Of a DNA stretch of 64,000 bases, positions 57,594 through 64,000 are shown one piece after another. Source of the stretch: Diabrotica undecimpunctata (lineage: Eukaryota > Arthropoda > Insecta > Coleoptera > Chrysomelidae). Position 1 is the stretch's first letter. Each line of letters begins with the position of its first letter. A program made the translations under genes and the position numbers. The stretch is taken from the NCBI RefSeq assembly GCF_040954645.1, contig NC_092808.1, positions 116,848,049-116,912,048 on the forward strand, read 5' to 3'. The notes under the pieces are model-generated. The model was not told the origin of the DNA. It was given only the letters and a program-made list of their open reading frames with translations, and did no database searches.

Positions 57594-59098
57594 CCTCTAA
57601 AAATCATACGAACAAGCTGAGTTTTGCCGAGATTATTAATTTTGGGACCCCAAAAAAAATGCAAAAAGTTTATCACTTTCACCCCCTGGGTTCCCACTAA
57701 AAGCACCCTCCTAGGGGAGTAAAAACGCAAAAAATTTAATTTACTAAGAATGTGATGCTGTATAAAAAAAAAGTTCAAATAAAAACTGTAGCTGAGATAA
57801 TTCTGAACAAAAATGTATATTAGCACTTTTTGTGTAGGATGAACCGTTCTCACAGAAACAACGCTTGAAGCGACCATATATTTTGAATGTCACGCACGTT
57901 CCCGAAATTTATGTTCAATAAAATTTGTATCAGCTCGACAGTAAAAATTCGATATCTTTTGATCCAAGTGGCCTATCGACAAAAATCAAAATATACTTTA
58001 AAGGCAAAGATTGCAGCTTTTATATGCAATTTTTATTTTGCCCCAACTAAATAGATTTAGTTTTTTATAAAGGTGTTAAATAAATAAACGTGGCGCGATT
58101 TTTGCCATTTTTTTATGATTCTCATAAGATCAATACAATCTATCCCTTTTTTGACTGGTCGCTATAAAATTCCGATTATCGGAGTCTAATTTTCAAAATC
58201 TATAGCATACAATTTTAGTATTGTGTTTTGGCAACAAATGTGAGGCATTGAAATATGCTTTAAAAAAGTTAGATATAAAATTTCACATAACAAACAATCT
58301 AAAACCTTTTTTTTAATTAATCTAGTCCGCTTTTAAAAAAAAAAAGTTCTGCTGTAAACTACACCTAAAACCGTATTCTTGGAGGCATTTCCCGTGACGT
58401 GCCATCGTTTGAACTATAAAGCATTAAATTCTGCGTTATTTATTCATACTTCAAATGCCTCATCTTTGTTGCCACAACATAAAATTGAAATTTCATGTCA
58501 TATGTTTTAAAGATTGATCTCTAAAAATTAAAATTTTACTACGACTGGTCAATTAAAGTAATCAATTTTATTGATCTCACGAAAATCGTAAAAAATGGCA
58601 AAAATCGCGCCACGTTTATTTATTTAACACCTTTCTAAAATCCGAGTTTAGTCACGGCAAAATACAATAACTGTGTACGAGAGCTGCACTTATTACCTTT
58701 AAAAAGCATCTTGATTTTTGCCGATAGAACACTTGGATCAAAAGATATCGAATTTTTACCATCGAGCTGATACAAATTTTATTGAACTTTGATTACGCGC
58801 ACGTGACTGACATTCAAAATCGACGATTGCATCAAGCGTTATTTCTGAGAGGTTCATTCTACACAATAAGTGCTAATAAACATTTTTGTTTAAAATTATC
58901 TCAGTTACATTGTTTGTTTAAAACATTTTTTTCTACGGCGTGCAGATTCTTGGTAAATCGGTTTTTTGCATTTTTGCCCTCTTACGAGGAAGGGGGCAAA
59001 TAGGGGGAATCCCGGAGGTAAAAGTGGTAAACTTTTTTTAGGGTCCCCCAAATTAATATTCTCGGCAAAATTCAGCTTGTTTGTATGGTTTTTAGGGG
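57594..59098. repeat. 1.5 kb fold-back (inverted-repeat) element
   Basis: The left arm (about 57594-58255) and right arm (about 58455-59098) are inverted copies of about 650 bp around a ~200 bp less-paired centre. Matching blocks include AAACAAGCTGAATTTTGCCG, ATCGAATTTTTACY, GATCCAAGTG, AACACCTTT, AACGTGGCGCGATTTTTGCC and GGCAACAAAGATGAGGCATT. The arms are diverged by indels and substitutions. There is no transposase; short frames in it (57590-57877, 58782-59241) are unsupported. A transcript would form a long hairpin. Confidence 0.85.
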
Positions 59099-59263
59099 TC
59101 AACTTTCTGACGACTGGACTATGTTATCGACAAGTAGATACTGAGGCGGCGATATCTATGAATATTGTATTAACATCAAATTCATATACTTGTTATCAAA
59201 CATATGACATTTTTCCTTTTTTCCTGATAGTTAAAAATTAAATGATCTGGTATTATTTAATAT

Positions 59264-59331
<68 letters not shown>

Positions 59332-59390
59332 GATTTATAGTATCAGCAATAAGTCAATTGATACTATAAATCAATATTTAAAACAGTACA

Positions 59391-59465
<75 letters not shown>
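59264..59465. repeat. (AT)n - perfect hairpin - (AT)n
   Basis: (AT)n at 59264-59325 and 59391-59465 flank a perfect 20 bp inverted repeat, arms AATATTGATTTATAGTATCA (59326-59345) and its reverse complement (59359-59378), with a 13 bp loop. Confidence 0.93.
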
Positions 59466-59471
<6 letters not shown>

Positions 59472-60394
59472 CGGGTAGGAACTCTTCGGACAGTCCTATC
59501 AGTCCCTTCCCTCCGCAGATTCCAAGGGTTTCCTGACCCGGGAAACTAGCACCTGTTTAGGGTCCCTTGTCCAGGGTTACGGAAGACCACAACGGCAGAC
59601 CACGGGGGAATAGAGTTTTATCTCATTCATGTAAGAACACTTTCATATTTTAAATATATTCATTCATTTTCCACCAATATCAAACAAAATTTCTATAACT
59701 CAACCTTCTACATGTGTCTATTTTCTATTTTCCAAGTACCAAATGTTGAATAAACATAAAGGGCCTAAATATAAAAATCTCTTTTTCATTACACTACCAC
59801 ACACATGCATAGTTGGTTGCCTAACTATAACCACATTATTTACTCTCCACATTTCATCTCATACACATAAAAATCAATTAGACACATACAGTTATATTGA
59901 CTACTCTGTTACTTGTTCCGTCCTAACTTGTCAACATTGTCATTTCAATCAGTTGCTTCCATTAAGTCCTCGTAGACACACCGTCTCAGGACTTGCAACT
60001 TCAACGTGGAGTCATATGTCGCCATGTTACCTAATCCAACGGTAACTTTAGCATCCTAGCAATTTATATAATATAATGTAAAACAAATGTAACTAAATTT
60101 TTGTTAACGGGTTTTTACCCATGTATTTAGTGGCTACATTCATGTACACCTAGTAAGTATTAACCACACTTTACATTAACCTTAGTCAAAATTTTAACTT
60201 CACGTTCTCTTTAATTAAGTGGTTATATATTTTATAGGACACTGATGATGGAATAATGGATTCCGAAAACGTTTTGTCTATAACAGCCCGTTTGGGTTTT
60301 TAAAAATATATACCTTTTACAAAGGATTTTTAATAAATTTTTTTAATAAACAAATTATTTCTCAAAAATATAAAATTGTTACATACAACATTAG
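59466..60394 (+). other. Unassigned region, possibly a Penelope-type 5' end
   Basis: Begins with a GC-richer block (59466-59620, CTGACCCGGGAAACTAGCAC) and ends with a hammerhead-like core and an A/T-rich tail. Frames are short. The hammerhead-like core and the neighbouring AT array suggest an element related to the PLEs nearby, but no RT is present. Confidence 0.35.
60232..60283 (+). ncRNA. Hammerhead-ribozyme-like motif
   Basis: CTGATGA (60242-60248), hairpin GGAAT-AATGG... written GGAATAATGGATTCC (60250-60264), then GAAAACG. Outer bases TTATA (60232-60236) and TATAA (60279-60283) can pair as stem I, with TTGTC (60274-60278) just before the second strand as a possible cleavage site. Stem III is at best two base pairs. 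This matches the conserved type I core; activity is not shown. Confidence 0.5.
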
Positions 60395-60733
60395 AACCAT
60401 GAGAACGAACGACCATCGAGAGGAATTAGAGCAGGAACTAGGGGCTATTAAATGGGATATTGTAAGCTTATGTGAAAAGGAAAGAAAAAGACCACCCTAA
60501 AATCTGGGCACACTTTATACCAATATAATTCAAAAGAGAATCACGGCTAAGGAGGAGTGGCTTTTATAGTCAACCGAAGAATAGGATGTCGAGTCAATAG
60601 AAAAACTCTACGAATATATAACGAGAGGTAAAGACCTAGAAAAAACGCACTATGTTATCATCACCGGAGATTTTAATTCAAAAATAGGTCGGCGAATACC
60701 AGGCGACTCAGACTACATAGGAAATTTCGGTTT

Positions 60734-60875
60734 CTTCTTCAGTGCCCTATCCGGTCCGGATGTTGGCGATCATCAAGGCTATCATGGTTTTGTTGACTGC
60801 TCTATGAAACAGCTCCGCTGAGGTCATCCCGAACCATTGTCGGAGATTTTTCAACCACGAGATACGACGGCGTCC
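60734..60875 (-). mobile_element. Antisense 3' fragment of the second LINE family
   Basis: The reverse complement encodes PGRRRISWLKNLRQWFGMTS, LFHRAVNKTMIALMIANIRT and a stop, then CACTGAAGAAGAA. Flanks CGGTTT (60728-60733 and 60876-60881) are a likely target duplication; deletion restores the host frame (YIGNFG to GNKNTRG). Confidence 0.78.
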
Positions 60876-62629
60876 CGGTTTAGGCAACAAAAACACCAGA
60901 GGAGAGACACTAGCAAATTACGTAAACACCGAAAAAATGTTTTGCCTAAACACGTTCTATAAAAAAACAAGTACAAAGAAAGTGGACATGGCGTAGCCCT
61001 GACGACCAGGTTAAGAATGAAATAGATTTTATCCTTTCCAGTGATAGATCAATATGTAAAAACATCGAGGTGCTAAACAAATTTAACACCGGCAATGACC
61101 ATAGACTAGTTCGTGCCGATATATGTATTAACGTAAAGAGAGAAAGACAAAAACTATTAACAACAAACCCTTTACCGACGGCAGATATCCTAGCCAGTAA
61201 TAAAGAGAAATACCAAGAGGAATTAGCACTGAAACTAGTAGCAAATACCTTTAAGCACAAGAATATAGATGAACTAGCTGAGAAAATAACTAAAGACATA
61301 CAAACAGTCACTAAGAAACTTTGTTGCAGAATAAGAAAACAAAAAGAAGATAAATTAAAACCCAAGACTCTAGAACAGATAGAGAGAAGAAGAAGAACGA
61401 ACAGAGATAACCTGGACTATAAAGCGCTTAACAGAAGCGTTAAGAAAAATATTCGAAAAGACCTCAGAGCTTATAGAACAAACCAGATTCTTGAAAACAT
61501 AGAGAACAATAAGAACATGAAAGTACTAAAAACATGTAAATCCACTGGCAGGAATAAAATAATAAAGATAAATGACGACCCAGGAACATTGTACTCGCAT
61601 AAGAAAGAGATCGTTAGAGAAATCCGAAAATTTTATGAGACGCTGTATACTTCTACTATTCCGAATCCCGGTATACCAACAAAACATATTTTAAATGTGG
61701 GCTCAGAGGATCTCCCTGAAATAATAACATCAGAAATTAGAGCCGCCCTAAAACAAATGAAAAATGGGAAAACACCAGGAGAAGATAAAATTACTTCAGA
61801 GATTCTAAAAATGGGAAGCACTGCATTAGAAGAGGCAATGAGAGCATTACTGAATGAATGCCTATTGGAAGGACAAATACCAAAAGCATGGGAAAATGGA
61901 GAAGTCAGTCTACTCCATAAAAAAATGGGACGCCGTAAATATAAAAAACTACCGACCAATAAGCTTATTGTCACATCTTTACAAACTACTAACCCGAATA
62001 ATAACAAATAGGTTGACAGCTAAGCTCGATGCATACCAACCAGTGGAGCAAGCAGGCTTTCGTAAGGGTTTTAGCACTATCGATCACTTGCAAACAATCC
62101 AGACAGTTATTGAAAATACAATAGAGTGCAACATACCACTACATCTGGCATTTGTCCATTATCACAAAGCATTCGACAATATCGAGAAATGGGCTTTCTT
62201 AACAGCATTGGACGACGCCATAGTAGATTCAAGATATGCTGCCCTCCTTGAGAATATATACGATGATGCTACTTTTCACGTGAAAATAGATGACGATCTG
62301 GAAACTATGAAAAGAGACCTTGGAAAAGATGTGGGACAAGGCGACACCATCTTACCCAAGTTATTTACTTTGGCATTAGAAAATGTCTTCAAAAAACTAA
62401 ATTGGTCCGAAAAGGGATTAAAAATAGATGGAGTATATCTTAACCATTTGCGTTTCGCGTACGACATAGTACTAATAAGCACAGATATCCATAAACTAAA
62501 ATCAATGCTACAACATTTAAATCACAAAATCGAATCAAATAGGATTAAAAATAAATCTCGAGAAAACAAAGATATTAAGCAACAGCCGAGAAAACATCAC
62601 GATAGATAACATCAATATAGAAAAGGTAG

Positions 62630-62748
<119 letters not shown>

Positions 62749-62913
62749 AAAAAAGAAGTACTTGTGACTCGTTTGGAACAAATATATAACTGTTTTGGAT
62801 GGGTTGGAGTCAATAAAAGGGCTGTTGCTTAACTATTTTTTTAATCTCGAGCTGTCAATTGTGTTTACAATTATTATCAAGAGCTAAAAAAGACAAAATA
62901 TCTTACAAGGTTA

Positions 62914-62951
62914 AACTAGAAAGAAAAAACAATTGTTTTTTCTTTCTAGTT
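62914..62951. repeat. Perfect 38 bp palindrome
   Basis: AACTAGAAAGAAAAAACAA then its exact reverse complement with no spacer. It lies just upstream of the resumed LINE C-terminus. Confidence 0.95.
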
Positions 62952-63137
62952 CTGGAGACAATCTGGAGACCTCGAGAAACAAAAAGAAGCGTGGGAAGAC
63001 CCAAAAAGAGATGGATAGACGATATAACAGCTGTAGCTGGAAAGCAGTGGAAGAGAATTGCAAAAGATAGAAAAGCGTGGAAGCAACTGGAGGAGGCCTA
63101 TGTCCAACAATCGGTAAATTAAGGCTGAAGAAGAAGA

Positions 63138-63176
63138 TATGTATATATATATACATATATTATATATATATATATT
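63138..63176. repeat. Short AT-rich repeat at LINE 3' end
   Basis: TATGTATATATATATACATA then AT repeats just after the LINE stop and a GAAGAAGAAG tail. Confidence 0.85.
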
Positions 63177-63600
63177 GATACGATTAGGGTTTATAGAAAA
63201 TAATTTATAATTTATATACTACATAATATTAGATATTTGGTTGTTTTAAATAAGTTATATACTAGAGAATTTTATAAAAATTATTTATGTGAGGGCATTT
63301 TAAGAAATTAGCATATAATAATTGTAAAAAGTTGTATTTTAGTAGTTATGATTTTGTAGATATTTTTAAGTGAGCCATGTGCTTAGGCAACCAACTATAC
63401 AGTGGATTGACAGATATTTATACTCTGAAGTGACGTTTAAGAATATTTACGAATATAAAGTGAGTTATAATAATATATTGTTTGAAATGTGTATTTTATT
63501 AAATTAGAGTGTTAGTTACTAATTTAATTATATATTCTGATCTGAAAAGCCTAAATGTAAACAAAATTATTAATAGAAAAGAATGGAATTCTCTGGATCT
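63177..63600. other. AT-rich DNA upstream of promoter-like block
   Basis: No gene or repeat recognised, apart from a 16-mer (63383-63398) that matches 59809-59824 in inverted orientation. Confidence 0.4.
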
Positions 63601-63631
63601 CCGGAGATGGCCATGTTTGCGAAATGGTTTG

Positions 63632-63745
63632 TTCCAGAAAATTCAGACAAGTATTTGATAGAACAAATTAGAACATGATATCTTACGAGATGGTTCTAGA
63701 AATCCAAAAACATATAAATACCCGTGATTTGGATTCAAGATGGCA
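63632..63745 (+). promoter_or_regulatory. Promoter-like block: heat-shock-element-like motifs plus TATA box
   Basis: TTCCAGAAAATTC (63632-63644) is three perfect alternating TTC/GAA units, the consensus for heat-shock-factor binding. TTCTAGAA (63694-63701) adds two more, and TATAAATA follows at 63713-63720. A start site would fall near 63745. Downstream sequence to the window end has several stops and AGTTAGT/GTCAGT repeats, like an untranslated leader or LTR R-U5. The gene or element it would drive lies beyond the window. Confidence 0.45.
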
Positions 63746-64000
63746 GTTTTTGGAAGTTTTTAGTCTGAAGTCAAGCAGTCAGAAAGTTTTTAGTCAGGCC
63801 AGTTCATTATGAAAGTTAGTAGATACATTTAGTTAGTGAATAGTGAAGTAAATTGTTCATAATTTTCAAGAAGTCAGTCAGAAAAGTTTAGTAAGAAATA
63901 TGAAAGTTAGTTGGAGTCAGTGAATCAGGTACAAATAGTCAAATTGTTTAATATAGTGAGTTAAATGAAGATTAAAAATTATGCATATAATTAATGCACA

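Noticed and set aside
57590..57877. 95-residue minus-strand frame, and 58782-59241 frames
   Set aside because: They lie in fold-back arms and are mirror translations of the same non-coding repeat.

Overview
The window looks like intergenic and intronic DNA from a large, AT-rich, transposon-packed insect genome, possibly a beetle (inference). The evidence is insect-type chemoreceptor exons, GT-AG introns, a THAP-bearing P-like element, Visitor-type mariners, piggyBacs with TTAA target sites, RTE- and CR1/I-type LINEs, several Penelope-like elements (PLEs) and many (AT)n arrays. There is no sign of bacterial organisation. Almost every protein-coding signal is a transposase or reverse transcriptase, most of them decayed. 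The only near-intact transposase frame is a DD41D mariner at 9773-10822.

Layout, left to right. 1-228 is an (AT)n array. 317-2454 is a P-like element with a THAP exon and an imperfect 8-9 bp target duplication. 3150-4712 is Penelope debris with inverted arms. 4976-8629 has ~105 bp inverted ends and holds two unrelated transposase relics. 9773-10822 is the Visitor mariner, followed by a small MITE (11184-11485) and a pogo/Tigger element (11624-14333). 14340-16855 is a minus-strand LINE RNase H region abutting a plus-strand PLE. 17620-20168 is a piggyBac with TTAA ends. 21640-28185 is one minus-strand CR1-like LINE split by an IS630/mariner element (22757-24831) and a hAT element (25015-26857); removing each insert restores the LINE frame. 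28427-33930 holds a pogo fragment, three long (AT)n arrays and two PLEs.

From 34 kb on: a probable host exon (34252-34769, minus) with clean splice sites and an odorant-receptor-like, membrane-spanning product; a hAT (34993-37262); an RTE LINE piece; a pogo element with a C-terminal PHD-like finger, split by an almost full-length RTE LINE (38570-44040); a second piggyBac (44078-46000); a second, broken Visitor mariner; and an I/Jockey-type LINE (47779-50760) split by a piece of another LINE. Two copies of a transposase family with DxCxGQNKN-like and GHSxxE/GHSQNE motifs follow (51540-52640 and 54780-56403). A second receptor-like exon lies at 56940-57182 (minus) and could be the upstream exon of the same gene as the 34 kb exon, with a ~22 kb intron full of transposons.

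The right end holds a 1.5 kb fold-back (57594-59098), (AT)n arrays around a perfect hairpin, a region with a hammerhead-like ribozyme core (60242-60268), another RTE LINE with an antisense LINE fragment inside it, a perfect 38 bp palindrome, and at the very end a promoter-like block with heat-shock-element-like motifs and a TATA box. Family names come from motif recognition alone; no database search was possible.
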